Positions 25,526 through 35,500 of a DNA stretch of 64,000 bases are shown here, piece after piece (the stretch's first letter is position 1; each line of letters starts with the position of its first letter). The stretch comes from Streptococcus pseudopneumoniae (lineage in GTDB: Bacteria; Bacillota; Bacilli; Lactobacillales; Streptococcaceae). Made by a program: the position numbers and the translations under genes. The stretch spans positions 21,776 to 85,775 of the forward strand of contig NZ_JVFV01000016.1 of the NCBI RefSeq assembly GCF_001073085.1, in the 5' to 3' direction. The notes below the pieces were generated by a model. The model worked only from the letters and a program-made list of their open reading frames with translations. It was not told the origin of the DNA and did not search any database.

Positions 25526-27274
25526 ATGAAAGGCAAACATGCAAGTCAAACCCTCAAACGATTAGCAAAAGATTTAGCAAGTCATCCCGTCCTTCTTTTT
25601 CTAGCTTTCTTGGGAACCATTGCTCAAGTGGCCCTATCCATCTATCTACCAATCTTGATAGGTCAGGTGATTGACCAAGTCTTAGTGACGGACTCATCTC
25701 AGGTATTCTGGCAGATTTTTCTCCAGATGATTTTGGTGGTTATCGGAAATACGCTAGTACAATGGGCCAATCCCCTCCTCTATAATCGTCTCATTTTTTC
25801 CTTTACTAGGGATTTGCGAGAAAAAATCATTGAAAAACTCCATCGTTTGCCGATTGCTCTTGTAGACAGACAAGGTAGTGGGGACATGGTCAGCCGAGTG
25901 ACGACAGATATTGAACAGTTGGCCACAGGTCTGAATATGATTTTCAACCAATTTTTCATCGGAGTATTGATGATTTTGGTCAGCATCCTTGCCATGCTCC
26001 AAATTCATCTCTTGATGACTCTCTTGGTTTTGCTCTTAACACCTCTGTCTATGGTTATCTCACGCTTTATCGCTAAGAGGTCCTACCATCTCTTTCAGAA
26101 GCAGACGGAGACCAGGGGGATTCAAACTCAGCTGATTGAAGAGTCACTTAGTCAGCAGAACATTATCCAGTCTTTTAATGCTCAAGAAGAATTTATCGAT
26201 AGACTTCATGAAGCTAATGACAATTACTCAGGTTATTCTCAATCGGCTATCTTTTATTCATCAACGGTCAATCCTTCGACACGTTTTGTTAATTCCCTCA
26301 TTTATGCCCTTCTTGCTAGTGTAGGAGCCTTGCGCATCATAGCGGGTTCCACTTTGACGGTTGGTCGTTTGGTGACCTTTTTGAACTATGTGCAACAGTA
26401 TACTAAACCCTTTAACGATATTTCATCAGTTTTAGCCGAGTTGCAAAGCGCCTTAGCCTGCGCAGAACGTGTTTATACTGTTCTAGAAAGTCTTGAAGTT
26501 ACAGAAACCGGTGAAGAAATCATAAGCAGTGAGCAAGTTAAAGGAGCCATTTCCTTTAAGCATGTTTCTTTTGGATACAATCCTGAAAAGATTTTGATTA
26601 AGGACTTGTCTATTGATATCCCAGCTGGTAGCAAGGTTGCTATCGTTGGTCCGACAGGTGCTGGTAAGTCTACCCTTATCAATCTCCTCATGCGTTTTTA
26701 TCCCATTAACTCAGGAGATATTTTGCTAGACGGTCACTCAATTTATGACTATACCCGAGCATCATTGCGACAGCAGTTTGGCATGGTGCTTCAAGAAACT
26801 TGGCTCAAGCAAGGAACCATTCATGACAATATTGCCTTTGGGAATCCTGGTGCTAGCCGAGAGCAGGTCATTGCAGCAGCCAAGGCAGCGAATGCGGATT
26901 TCTTTATCCAACAATTGCCTCAGGGTTATGATACCAAGCTTGAAAATGCAGGTGAATCACTATCAGTCGGACAAGCTCAGCTCTTGACCATCGCCCGTGT
27001 CTTTCTAGCCATCCCTAAGATTCTTATCTTAGATGAAGCGACATCCTCCATCGATACTCGGACGGAGGTGCTGGTTCAGGATGCCTTTGCCAAACTCATG
27101 AAGGGGCGGACAAGCTTCATCATCGCCCATCGTTTGTCGACCATTCAAGATGCTGACTTGATTCTTGTCTTGGTGGATGGAGATATTGTCGAGTATGGCA
27201 ATCACCAGGAACTGATGACTAGAAAAGGCAAGTACTACCAAATGCAGCAAGCAGCGGCTTTTAGTCCAGAATAG
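25526..27274 (+). CDS. ABC exporter half-transporter with altered signature motif
   Basis: This is the partner of the upstream half-transporter: 582 residues with six membrane segments (about 20-315) and an ATPase domain with Walker A GPTGAGKST (about 374), Walker B LILDEATSSID with catalytic Glu, and a signature LSVGQAQ in place of LSGGQ. The altered signature faces the partner's Asp-type Walker B, completing one degenerate site. The start at 25526 follows AAAGGAGGACTAGA; an upstream in-frame ATG at 25487 lies within the previous gene and is less likely. Confidence 0.93.
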   Translation: MKGKHASQTLKRLAKDLASHPVLLFLAFLGTIAQVALSIYLPILIGQVIDQVLVTDSSQVFWQIFLQMILVVIGNTLVQWANPLLYNRLIFSFTRDLREKIIEKLHRLPIALVDRQGSGDMVSRVTTDIEQLATGLNMIFNQFFIGVLMILVSILAMLQIHLLMTLLVLLLTPLSMVISRFIAKRSYHLFQKQTETRGIQTQLIEESLSQQNIIQSFNAQEEFIDRLHEANDNYSGYSQSAIFYSSTVNPSTRFVNSLIYALLASVGALRIIAGSTLTVGRLVTFLNYVQQYTKPFNDISSVLAELQSALACAERVYTVLESLEVTETGEEIISSEQVKGAISFKHVSFGYNPEKILIKDLSIDIPAGSKVAIVGPTGAGKSTLINLLMRFYPINSGDILLDGHSIYDYTRASLRQQFGMVLQETWLKQGTIHDNIAFGNPGASREQVIAAAKAANADFFIQQLPQGYDTKLENAGESLSVGQAQLLTIARVFLAIPKILILDEATSSIDTRTEVLVQDAFAKLMKGRTSFIIAHRLSTIQDADLILVLVDGDIVEYGNHQELMTRKGKYYQMQQAAAFSPE

Positions 27275-27306
27275 ACTTTACCTAGTTTCTTAAGCAAATA
27301 CAAAAT

Positions 27307-27333
27307 AAAAGTTGCCTTCGGGTGACTTTTTTG
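27307..27333 (+). terminator. Terminator after the ABC exporter
   Basis: AAAAGTTGCC and GGTGACTTTT flank a TTCG loop and end in T. One mismatch lies in the stem. Confidence 0.75.
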
Positions 27334-27364
27334 TTACAATAGCTAGAAAAATTGTGATATCTAA

Positions 27365-27512
27365 TACTCAATGAAAATCAAAGAGCGAACTAGAAAGCTA
27401 GCCGCAGGTTGCTCAAAACACCGTTTTGAGGTTGTGGATAGAACTGACGAAGTCAGTAACACATATACGGCAAGGCGAAGCTGACGTGGTTTGAAGAGAT
27501 TTCCGAAGAGTA
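27365..27512 (-). repeat. BOX element, complete, reverse orientation
   Basis: It runs boxC-boxB-boxA on the plus strand, from TACTCAATGAAAATC to TTTCCGAAGAGTA, and contains CGGCAAGGCGAAGCTGACG, one base off the well-known BOX-PCR primer site. It lies 30 bases before the amidohydrolase start and will be in or near its 5' leader. Confidence 0.88.
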
Positions 27513-27541
27513 TAAATTGTCTTTAGAGAAGGAGAAGCATC

Positions 27542-28801
27542 ATGAAAGTCTTTCAGCATGTAAATATCGTGACTTGTGACCAAGATTTCCATGTCTACCT
27601 GGATGGTATCTTAGCTCTTGAAAATTCTCAAATCGTCTATGTCGGTCAGGAGAATCAAGAAATTCTCAAGCAAGCAGATAAAATCATAGACTATCAGGGT
27701 GCTTGGATTATGCCTGGTTTGGTTAACTGCCATACTCACTCTGCAATGACAGGCTTGAGGGGGATTCGTGATGATAGCAATCTCCACGAATGGCTAGAGG
27801 ACTATATTTGGCCGGCAGAAGCAGAGTTCACACCAGAGATGACCACAAAGGCCGTCAAAGAGGCGCTAACAGAGATGCTCCAGTCAGGAACGACAACTTT
27901 CAATGATATGTACAATCCTAATGGAGTGGATATAGCGGAGATTTATGATGCGGTCAAGGCTTCCAAGATGCGTTGCTATTTCTCTCCGACCCTCTTTTCT
28001 TCAGAAACCGAGACGACGGATGAAACCATAGCCAGAACTCGATCTGTCATCGAGACAATCAAAGGCTATCAGGATCCCAATTTCAAGGTCATGGTGGCCC
28101 CTCATTCGCCTTACAGTTGTAGTCGAGACTTACTGGAGTTTAGTTTGAACTTGGCAAAAGAGCTGGATATTCCCCTTCATATCCATGTAGCAGAAACACA
28201 GGAAGAGTCAGGGATTATCCTGAAACGTTATGGCAAATGCCCATTAGCCTTTCTGGATGAGCTTGGCTATTTAGACCATAAAGCTGTCTTTGCCCATGGT
28301 GTGGAGTTAAATGAAGCAGAAATTACCCGCTTGGCAGATTCGCAAGTCGCTATCGCCCACAATCCTATCAGCAATCTCAAACTAGCCTCAGGGATTGCAC
28401 CAGTCGTCCAACTTCAAAAGGCAGGAGTGCCAGTCGGGATTGCGACTGACTCAGTTGCTTCTAACAATAACCTCGATATGTTTGAGGAAGGACGCACGGC
28501 AGCCCTTTTACAGAAAATGAAGAATGGCGATGCCAGCCAATTTCCAATCGAAACTGCCCTCAAGGCCCTGACCATTGAAGGAGCTAAGGTGTTGGGAATG
28601 GAAGATGAGATTGGTAGTCTAGAAGTTGGCAAGCAAGCAGATTTTCTCGTCATCCAACCCCAAGGAAAAATCCATCTCCAACCTCAAGAAAACATGCTTT
28701 CTCACTTAGTTTATGCTGTCAAATCCAGTGATGTTGATGACGTCTACATTGCAGGTGAACAAGTCGTGAGAGCTGGGAAGGTACTAACAGTAGATTTGTA
28801 A
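27542..28801 (+). CDS. Atz/Trz-type amidohydrolase (MTA/SAH deaminase family)
   Basis: This 419-residue metal-dependent hydrolase belongs to the amidohydrolase superfamily group that deaminates S-adenosylhomocysteine, methylthioadenosine or related purines. Metal ligands are visible in NCHTHSAMTGLRG, HIHVAETQEE, FAHGVEL and ATDSVASNNNLDM. C-terminal LEVGKQADFLVI completes the composite domain. AAGGAGAAG precedes the ATG. The exact substrate cannot be fixed by eye; a guanine or cytosine deaminase-like role is possible. It stands alone between a BOX element and a terminator. Confidence 0.88.
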   Translation: MKVFQHVNIVTCDQDFHVYLDGILALENSQIVYVGQENQEILKQADKIIDYQGAWIMPGLVNCHTHSAMTGLRGIRDDSNLHEWLEDYIWPAEAEFTPEMTTKAVKEALTEMLQSGTTTFNDMYNPNGVDIAEIYDAVKASKMRCYFSPTLFSSETETTDETIARTRSVIETIKGYQDPNFKVMVAPHSPYSCSRDLLEFSLNLAKELDIPLHIHVAETQEESGIILKRYGKCPLAFLDELGYLDHKAVFAHGVELNEAEITRLADSQVAIAHNPISNLKLASGIAPVVQLQKAGVPVGIATDSVASNNNLDMFEEGRTAALLQKMKNGDASQFPIETALKALTIEGAKVLGMEDEIGSLEVGKQADFLVIQPQGKIHLQPQENMLSHLVYAVKSSDVDDVYIAGEQVVRAGKVLTVDL

Positions 28802-28901
28802 GTGATACTCTTTCTAATTTTTTAAAGCTAGGTCGGTGTTGTCTTGACCTCGTTAGCTCTAACAAGTTTATTGAGTGAGTATTTATTGTGTAGGCCGTAT
28901 A

Positions 28902-28934
28902 GAAAAAAGAAGACTCTGTAAGGTCTTCTTTTTG
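28902..28934. terminator. Terminator between the amidohydrolase and flippase genes
   Basis: AAAAAGAAGAC and GTCTTCTTTTT flank an eight-base loop; the symmetrical A/T runs let it serve both converging genes. Confidence 0.85.
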
Positions 28935-28979
28935 TTGCATCATATTTGATTTGAATATTTTTGAGAAGGATAAAGACCT

Positions 28980-30458
28980 CTATCCTCTTTTAATCTTAGC
29001 ACCAACTAAGTCAAGCGCATAATGAAGTGTTTTATCTTTGATAATAAAGAGTGTGATGGCGTAATAGATGCCACAAGCTGCGATTGTAGAAAGAACCATG
29101 CTAATCATCTTCATCGTAACTTCATAGCTATGAACTTGGAAGAGGGTTTTAAAAACATAATAAATTGGGATGAAACCAAGTGATACGATTGTGTAGCGAG
29201 CCAGAGTTGTAAAAATCTCTTTCAAATCCAATAGTTTGTGTTTTTGAATAAAGCGAATTTCTAGCAGAACTACGATTGATTCAGCTATAATGGTTGTTCC
29301 GATGTAGTATGCTGGAGTAAAGATATTGTTAAAAAGGAGTAGAGAGTTTAGAATGACATTGACACCGCCACCGATAAAGTAAAAGGCAGTCAAACGATTT
29401 TCATGGTCATTAATAAAGATAATCTGTTTTCCAAGGATTAATTCGATAGCCCAGATAATGGTACGAAAGGCAAAGACACTCGTTACGATTCCTGCTTCTA
29501 GATATTTCTCAGAAGAGTAGATAACTGTAGCATAGGTTCCTAAAACCATAATACCAATACTGGTAGGAACCATGAGGAAGTAAAAGAGTGATGCGCCCTG
29601 ATTGACCAAATTTTTATAAGAAGTAAAATCTTTTTTTCCTAGATAATAACCAAGTCGTGGGATACTGACGTTGATAGCGCCACTAAGAACACTAGCAATC
29701 AGCATAACGATACTGGAGGCGATGGTGTAGTATGAGATGAAATTCTCATCAGGTCCTTTAGTGATGAACATACGATCCAGCAAGGTATAGAGCATATTAG
29801 CATTTGCTAGAAGGAGCATGGTTAAGAGTGGTTTAGATGACTTGAGAAGTTCGATGAACTCAATCTTAACAAAGGAAACCTCTCGTTTAATCCATAGGAA
29901 ACTGAACAGATAGTTGATAATGGTTGTCGCACTCATGATTGTGGCATAAGGGACGATATCATCAGGTGTCTTAACGAAGGCAAAGATAGCCACTAACATT
30001 CCAATTCGGATAACCAGTGTTTTATAAAGGATAAAAGAATAGTTCTCGTAGGCTTCATTCATCCACTCGATATTCAGAAATTGGAAGAGGGCTTGAATTC
30101 CAAGGATATAGTAAAGGATTTTCAGATTGACAATACTAGTATCAAAATGAATAAAGAGGAAGTAAATTGCAGTTGTCAGAATTGAAGTAATCAGGGAGAT
30201 ATAGAACAACTTAGAAAAGACATAATTGATTTTATTTTTATCATCCTTAACCTTACTGATAGCTCGAATCCCATAATTGTATATTCCAAAGGCAGCGAGT
30301 GGAATGACAAAGCTTGCCCAGGTGTTGGCAGTGTTGAAGTAACCGTAATTCGATTTACTAAGAATCCGTGTTAGATAGGGATTAGTAATCAAAGGAAAAA
30401 CGATATTTAAGATATTGACCAGCAAGCTAGCCAAAGCATTTACTTTAATATTTTTCAT
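28980..30458 (-). CDS. Wzx-like polysaccharide flippase
   Basis: This 492-residue membrane protein has about twelve to fourteen hydrophobic segments and the N-terminal pattern of the polysaccharide-export (RfbX/Wzx, MOP) superfamily: NIVFPLITNPYLTRILSK and YGYFNTANTWASFVIP. It should flip an undecaprenyl-linked oligosaccharide across the membrane. No glycan synthesis cluster surrounds it. The start at 30458 gives MKNIKVNAL, the usual flippase beginning; a longer reading to 30626 would run through its own promoter and that of mecA. Only a weak AAGAAAG ribosome site is seen. Confidence 0.88.
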   Translation of the reverse strand: MKNIKVNALASLLVNILNIVFPLITNPYLTRILSKSNYGYFNTANTWASFVIPLAAFGIYNYGIRAISKVKDDKNKINYVFSKLFYISLITSILTTAIYFLFIHFDTSIVNLKILYYILGIQALFQFLNIEWMNEAYENYSFILYKTLVIRIGMLVAIFAFVKTPDDIVPYATIMSATTIINYLFSFLWIKREVSFVKIEFIELLKSSKPLLTMLLLANANMLYTLLDRMFITKGPDENFISYYTIASSIVMLIASVLSGAINVSIPRLGYYLGKKDFTSYKNLVNQGASLFYFLMVPTSIGIMVLGTYATVIYSSEKYLEAGIVTSVFAFRTIIWAIELILGKQIIFINDHENRLTAFYFIGGGVNVILNSLLLFNNIFTPAYYIGTTIIAESIVVLLEIRFIQKHKLLDLKEIFTTLARYTIVSLGFIPIYYVFKTLFQVHSYEVTMKMISMVLSTIAACGIYYAITLFIIKDKTLHYALDLVGAKIKRG

Positions 30459-30495
30459 GAAATTTTCTTTCTTATATTCTAAAATAGATACTAGT

Positions 30496-30504
30496 ATTAT
30501 ATCA
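30496..30504 (-). promoter_or_regulatory. Extended -10 promoter of the flippase gene
   Basis: Read leftwards, TGATATAAT is an extended -10 box about 38 bases before the flippase start. Confidence 0.6.
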
Positions 30505-30522
30505 CATTCCAACGCCATTCTT

Positions 30523-30551
30523 TTGATAAAATCTGTGAAATCTTGTATAAT
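30523..30551 (+). promoter_or_regulatory. mecA promoter
   Basis: TTGATA (30523-30528) and a perfect TATAAT (30546-30551) are 17 bases apart; the ATG follows 32 bases later. Confidence 0.75.
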
Positions 30552-30582
30552 AGATAGAACTGAAAGTATGAGGTTACGAACT

Positions 30583-31320
30583 ATGAAAATGAAACAAATC
30601 AGTGATACGACTTTAAAAATCACCATATCTTTAGAAGATTTGATGGATCGTGGAATGGAAATCGCAGACTTTCTCGTTCCGCAAGAGAAAACAGAAGAAT
30701 TTTTCTATGCCATTTTGGATGAGCTAGAGATGCCAGATAGTTTTTTGGATACGGGTATGCTTAGCTTCCGAGTGACTCCTAAGCCAGATAAGGTTGATGT
30801 CTTTGTGACAAAATCTAAGATCGACCAGAATTTGGATTTTGACGATTTGGCAGATCTTCCTGATATGGATGAGTTAGCTAAAATGTCTCCAGATGAGTTT
30901 TTGAAAACCTTAGAGAAAACCATGGCAGAAAAAACTAAAGACGATATTGAAGCTATTCAATCTTTAGAGCAGGTTGAAAAGGAAGAGGAAGCGGCGCTTG
31001 ACGAAGCACTTGGAGTAGAAGAAGGAAAAAGAGAACCGTATATCTATTACATCTTGCGCTTTGACGATTTATCTAGTTTGGTTTCTTTTGCCAAAATGGT
31101 TGACTACCAAATGGAAACTTCAGAACTCTATAAGATGAATGGCCAGTACTATTTGACAGTCTTAGTTGATGTAGAAAATCAACCTAGCCTTTATCCAGCT
31201 TGGTTGTTGGCTCGTATGCGAGAATTTGCGGATGATAGTGATATCAGTCGTTCTGTCCTCCAAGAATATGGGCAACTACTCATTAATCATGATGCTGTTC
31301 AAGGACTCCAAAAAGTTTAA
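30583..31320 (+). CDS. mecA: Adaptor protein MecA
   Basis: MecA delivers substrates such as ComX/ComW-type competence factors to the ClpCP protease. The 245-residue product begins MKMKQISDTTLKITIS, carries the N-terminal substrate-binding region, an acidic middle (DLADLPDMDELAKMSPDEF and a Glu-rich linker) and the C-terminal ClpC-binding domain ending in SRSVLQEYGQ. It agrees closely with the pneumococcal protein in length and order. Earlier in-frame starts would overlap the promoter; GAGG lies ten bases before the ATG at 30583. It diverges from the flippase. Confidence 0.94.
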   Translation: MKMKQISDTTLKITISLEDLMDRGMEIADFLVPQEKTEEFFYAILDELEMPDSFLDTGMLSFRVTPKPDKVDVFVTKSKIDQNLDFDDLADLPDMDELAKMSPDEFLKTLEKTMAEKTKDDIEAIQSLEQVEKEEEAALDEALGVEEGKREPYIYYILRFDDLSSLVSFAKMVDYQMETSELYKMNGQYYLTVLVDVENQPSLYPAWLLARMREFADDSDISRSVLQEYGQLLINHDAVQGLQKV

Positions 31321-31324
31321 TCTA

Positions 31325-31367
31325 GAAAAAGAGGTTGGGACAAAAGATCCCAACCTCACTTTTTATT
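31325..31367 (+). terminator. Terminator after mecA, first part of an intergenic repeat
   Basis: GAGGTTGGG (31331-31339) pairs with CCCAACCTC (31349-31357) and a T-run follows. The same hairpin and flank recur at the window end (63941 on). Confidence 0.88.
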
Positions 31368-31447
31368 AGCAATCATATTTTGATTCGGTAGCTGATTGAA
31401 CTTTTTGTTCGTCTTTTAGACTCTAAGAAGCTCCTAATCATCCTCGC

Positions 31448-31500
31448 GGGGCTGGGACTACGAAATCGAGATTTTATCTATCGATTTCTGTCCCACCGCC
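31448..31500. repeat. Large hairpin within the mecA downstream repeat
   Basis: GGGGCTGGGAC pairs with GTCCCACCGCC imperfectly, and inside it GAAATCGA pairs with TCGATTTC. With the terminator at 31325 it makes a composite element of about 175 bases. It may belong to the SPRITE class of streptococcal repeats, but I cannot confirm the family. Confidence 0.6.
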
Positions 31501-31503
31501 TTT

Positions 31504-31983
31504 TGTTATCTTCTCTGTAAAATCTAGTTTTTTAAAAATTGGATTCGGTTTGTATTCAAAAAACTGTCATATTATAATTTAAGAGTGAAATTAAAGTTTG
31601 ATCATAATTTCATGAAAATTTTCTGAATCATCATCTAAATCTACAAGGACGAAAAAGTGGCTAAAAAATAAGCAAACTAGTAGCTTTAATAGAAGAAATG
31701 GGATAGAATTGTAGAAGTTGCTTTTCGGTAGCTTATAATCGAATTGGCAGACAAATCTTTTAGGTGTAAATGTTGTTAGATCAACGATTTTACTAAACTA
31801 TTATATTTTTTTGTTTTCAAAGTATAATTTATCTTATATTTGAAACTAGATGAATTTGAATCAGTTTTTAAAAAGAGCCCTCATATAGTTTTTGAATCCT
31901 AGCAAATGGTATTCCAACGTCTTCCAATCTTGCTAAAATTGATGAAAAACGATATGATAGAATGAAAAAAAGCGAGGTGAAAT
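31504..31983. other. Gene-free AT-rich stretch before the DUF436 gene
   Basis: About 480 bases with frequent stops in all frames. I see no protein, tRNA or repeat. Its end holds a promoter (TTGCTA 31930-31935, 17 bases, TATGAT 31953-31958) and an AGCGAGGTG ribosome site. Confidence 0.6.
31930..31958 (+). promoter_or_regulatory. Promoter of the DUF436 gene
   Basis: TTGCTA and TATGAT are 17 bases apart and end 25 bases before the ATG. Confidence 0.6.
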
Positions 31984-32547
31984 ATGGACCAAAGACGGAT
32001 TCAAACAGAAACACAGCAGATACTTGAAGATGTATTAGACAAGGCTTCTTTACAGGAGGGAGCACTATTTGTTTTGGGGTTGTCTTCGAGTGAAGTGCTG
32101 GGAGGACACATCGGAAAAGATTCGAGTCAGGAAATCGGTGAATTAATTGTCAAGACACTGTTGGAGTTGTTGGCGGCTAAGGGAATTCACCTAGCTGTTC
32201 AAGGTTGTGAACATGTCAATCGTGCCTTAGTTGTTGAACGAGAAGTAGCTATAAAACATCAGTTGGAGATTGTAAGTGTACTCCCGACCTTACATGCAGG
32301 AGGATCTGGTCAATTGGCCGCCTTTCGCTTTATGAAAGATCCTGTGGAGGTCGAATTTATCAAAGCTGATGCAGGTATTGATATTGGAGATACGGCTATT
32401 GGGATGCATATCAAGCATGTTCAAGTGCCGATACGTCCAGTTTTAAGAGAGATTGGCCAGGCTCATGTGACGGCACTTGCTAGTCGACCAAAACTCATTG
32501 GAGGGGCGCGTGCTCAATATCCAATAGATCACATTAGGAAGATATAA
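31984..32547 (+). CDS. DUF436 / UPF0340 (YwlG-like) protein
   Basis: This 187-residue protein belongs to the TIGR01440 (YwlG) family of unknown function, common in Firmicutes. Conserved patterns are [40 protein letters not shown] and [15 protein letters not shown]. The length is standard. AGCGAGGTG precedes the ATG. It ends one base before the large protease gene, so the protease is probably co-transcribed with it. Confidence 0.88.
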   Translation: MDQRRIQTETQQILEDVLDKASLQEGALFVLGLSSSEVLGGHIGKDSSQEIGELIVKTLLELLAAKGIHLAVQGCEHVNRALVVEREVAIKHQLEIVSVLPTLHAGGSGQLAAFRFMKDPVEVEFIKADAGIDIGDTAIGMHIKHVQVPIRPVLREIGQAHVTALASRPKLIGGARAQYPIDHIRKI

Positions 32548-32548
32548 A

Positions 32549-35500
32549 ATGAATACTAGAAAAATGCAGTTTGAGAGAGTCATCAAATACTCTATTCGGA
32601 AGTTCTCAGTTGGTGTCGGTTCTGCGGTAATCGGGACATTTCTTTTGGGGGCAAACAACTTTTTAGCTGAAACTGTTGTAGCTAACGAAGTAGCGACACC
32701 TAGCCAAGTTCATTACCGTTATTTGGCTGAACAGGAATTGACAGAAGCAGAAAAAGCTTTGATCCATCGCGAACTCCCTTCAGATTTAAAACAAGATGAT
32801 GTTGTTTATCTTGTTTACAGAAAAAAGGAAGTAAATTCTCAACAATTGCCTAACACTGGAAGCAAGGAGTTGGCATTGGCAACTCTCGGTTTTGCAACAG
32901 CATCTTTGGTTGTTGTGGTGATGTCTAAAAAACACCGCAATAAAATGTTGGGTCTTCTCTTTATTGGTGCTCTAGGTGGTAGTTACTTTATCCCTCAATC
33001 AGCCCAAGCCTTTGAGAATAAAATCTTGGTGTCCTACAACCAAACGATTGTTGCAAGTAGTCAAGAGGACTTGGAAAAAGGTGTCATTCAGATTGAAGGA
33101 TACGAATACGTAGGTTACTTTAAAGCATCAGATTTCCAAGAACAACCAGAGCAAATTGCTACTGCTAAGGGAACGCAAGAAGCAGGTCATGAAGGTGAAT
33201 CTCTGATTCAATCAGAACTACCAGCTTACACAGGTGAGATTAGCGCTAAAGGCACTCAAGAAGCAGGTCATGAAGGTGAATCTCTGATTCAACCAGAAGA
33301 ACCAGCCTACACAGGCGAAATTACAGCAAAAGGCACGCAAGAAGAGGGCCACCAAGGTGAGTCTCTAGTTCAACCAGAAGCCCCAGCTTACACCGGCGAG
33401 CTTACAGCCAAAGGTACCCAAGAAGAGGGGCATCAAGGTGAGTCTCTAGTTCAACCAGAAGCTCCAGCTTACACCGGCGAGCTCACAGCCAAAGGTACTC
33501 AAGAAGAGGGCCACCAAGGTGAATCCTTGGTTCAACCAGAAGCCCCAGCTTACACCGGCGAGATTACAGCAAAAGGAACTCAAGAAGAAGGCCACCAAGG
33601 TGAATCCCTGGTTCAGCCAGAGTTGCCAGCCTACACCGGCGAAATTACAGCCAAAGGCACCCAAGAAGAAGGTCACGAAGGTGAATCCCTAGTTCAACCA
33701 GAAGCCCCAGCATACACCGGCGAGCTTAGTGCCAAAGGCACCCAAGAAGAAGGTCGCGAAGGTGAATCCCTAGTTCAGCCAGAATTACCAGAGTATACAG
33801 TAGCTGAAGCAACTGTCACAGAAACTGAAACTGTAGAAGTCCCATACACAAGAGAGTATGTAAATGACGATACTCGCTACACTGACGAAGAAACAGTGAT
33901 TCAAAATGGTCAAGCAGGAAGTCAGCTGATTCATCGTGTCTATAAGACAGTCAATGGCCAAAAAGTTGGGGACCCAATCAGCACGAGTACAGAAACTGTT
34001 AAGGCTCCAGTAAACGAAAAAATTAGTCGTGGTACCAAGGCTATTGAAGGTCAAGTAGAAGAAGTTTCATTTGAAGAAATTCCTTTCGAGACAAGAACAG
34101 AAGTAGACAGCACTCTTCCGAAGGGAACAGAAGTTGTTGCTCAAGCTGGTCAAAACGGTAAGAAAAAGATTACCAAAGTCTATAAGACTCTTAAGGGCGT
34201 GAAAACTGCAGATGCTCCAACGATTTCAGAGGAAGTTGTTGAAGCAGTTCAAGATCATATCATCAAAAAAGGTGATCAAATCCTGACTGAGCCAACGTTG
34301 ACCCTCACTCATATAGATAAAGAAGAATTAGAGCGCCGTGCTAAGGTTCGTTACCAATTGGTCAAACCAACAGGTGTAACCATTAAATCTCTTGAAGTTG
34401 TCTTGAAAGACGGAGACACTAGCCTTCAAACAGTCAATATGTCTGAGGGAGATTTGACTGCTAATCTTACAGACTTGAAGTACTACAAGGACTACAAGAT
34501 TGCGACCAAGATGGTTTACGACCGAGGAAATGGGAATGAAGAAGTTGTTCTCACGGAAGAACCACTGCGACTGGATTTAAAGAAAATCGAGATTAAAGAT
34601 ATTCTAAGAACGGATTTGATCAAATATGAAAATCAAATCGAAATGGATGAAACTCGACTGACTTCAGTGCCAACCGACTTGTCAAACTATTATCTGAAAG
34701 TTACCTCTAATGACCATAAGACCAATTTACTAGCGGTTCAAAAAATCGAAGAGTCAACAATTGATGGAAAACAAGTCTACAAGGTAACAGCAGTAGCGGA
34801 GAACTTGGTTCAACGTAATGTTGATAATCGCTTTAATGAAACTTATACCTACTATATTGAAAAACCAAAAGCTAGTCAGGATGGTGTTTTCTACGACTTT
34901 GGAGAATTGATCCAAGCCATTCAGGCAAATCCTGCTGGTGAATTTAAACTGGGTCAAAGTATGAGTGCTCGTAACGTTGTTCCTCAAGGGAAATCTTACA
35001 TTACTTCGGAGTTTACTGGTAAGCTATTGAGTGATGGAGACAAACGTTATGCTATCTATAATTTGGAACATCCACTCTTCAATGTCATTAATGGTGGGAC
35101 TATTAAGAACATCAACTTTGAAAATGTAGATATTAATCGTTCTGGTCAAAATCAAATTGCGACGGTTGGATTTAACCTTAAAAATAAAGGTCTAATTGAA
35201 GATGTTAAGGTGACTGGTTCGGTTACTGGTAACAATGATGTTGCAGGTATTGTCAATAAGATTGATGAAGATGGTAAGGTTGAAAATGTCGCCTTTATTG
35301 GTAAAGTCAACTCTTTAGGGATTAACTCGACAGTTGGTGGTATTGCTGGTTCAAACTATATGGGCTTTGTCAATAGAGCCTATGTAGATGCGACTATTAC
35401 GGCCCAAAATGCCAATGCAAGTATGCTAGTACCATTTGTCACTTATATGCTAAATAGTTGGAAATCAGGTACAAAAGCAAGATTAACAAATTCTGTTGCC

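Noticed and set aside
31504..31983. Transposase or toxin remnant before the DUF436 gene.
   Set aside because: No frame longer than a few dozen codons and no motif could be found.
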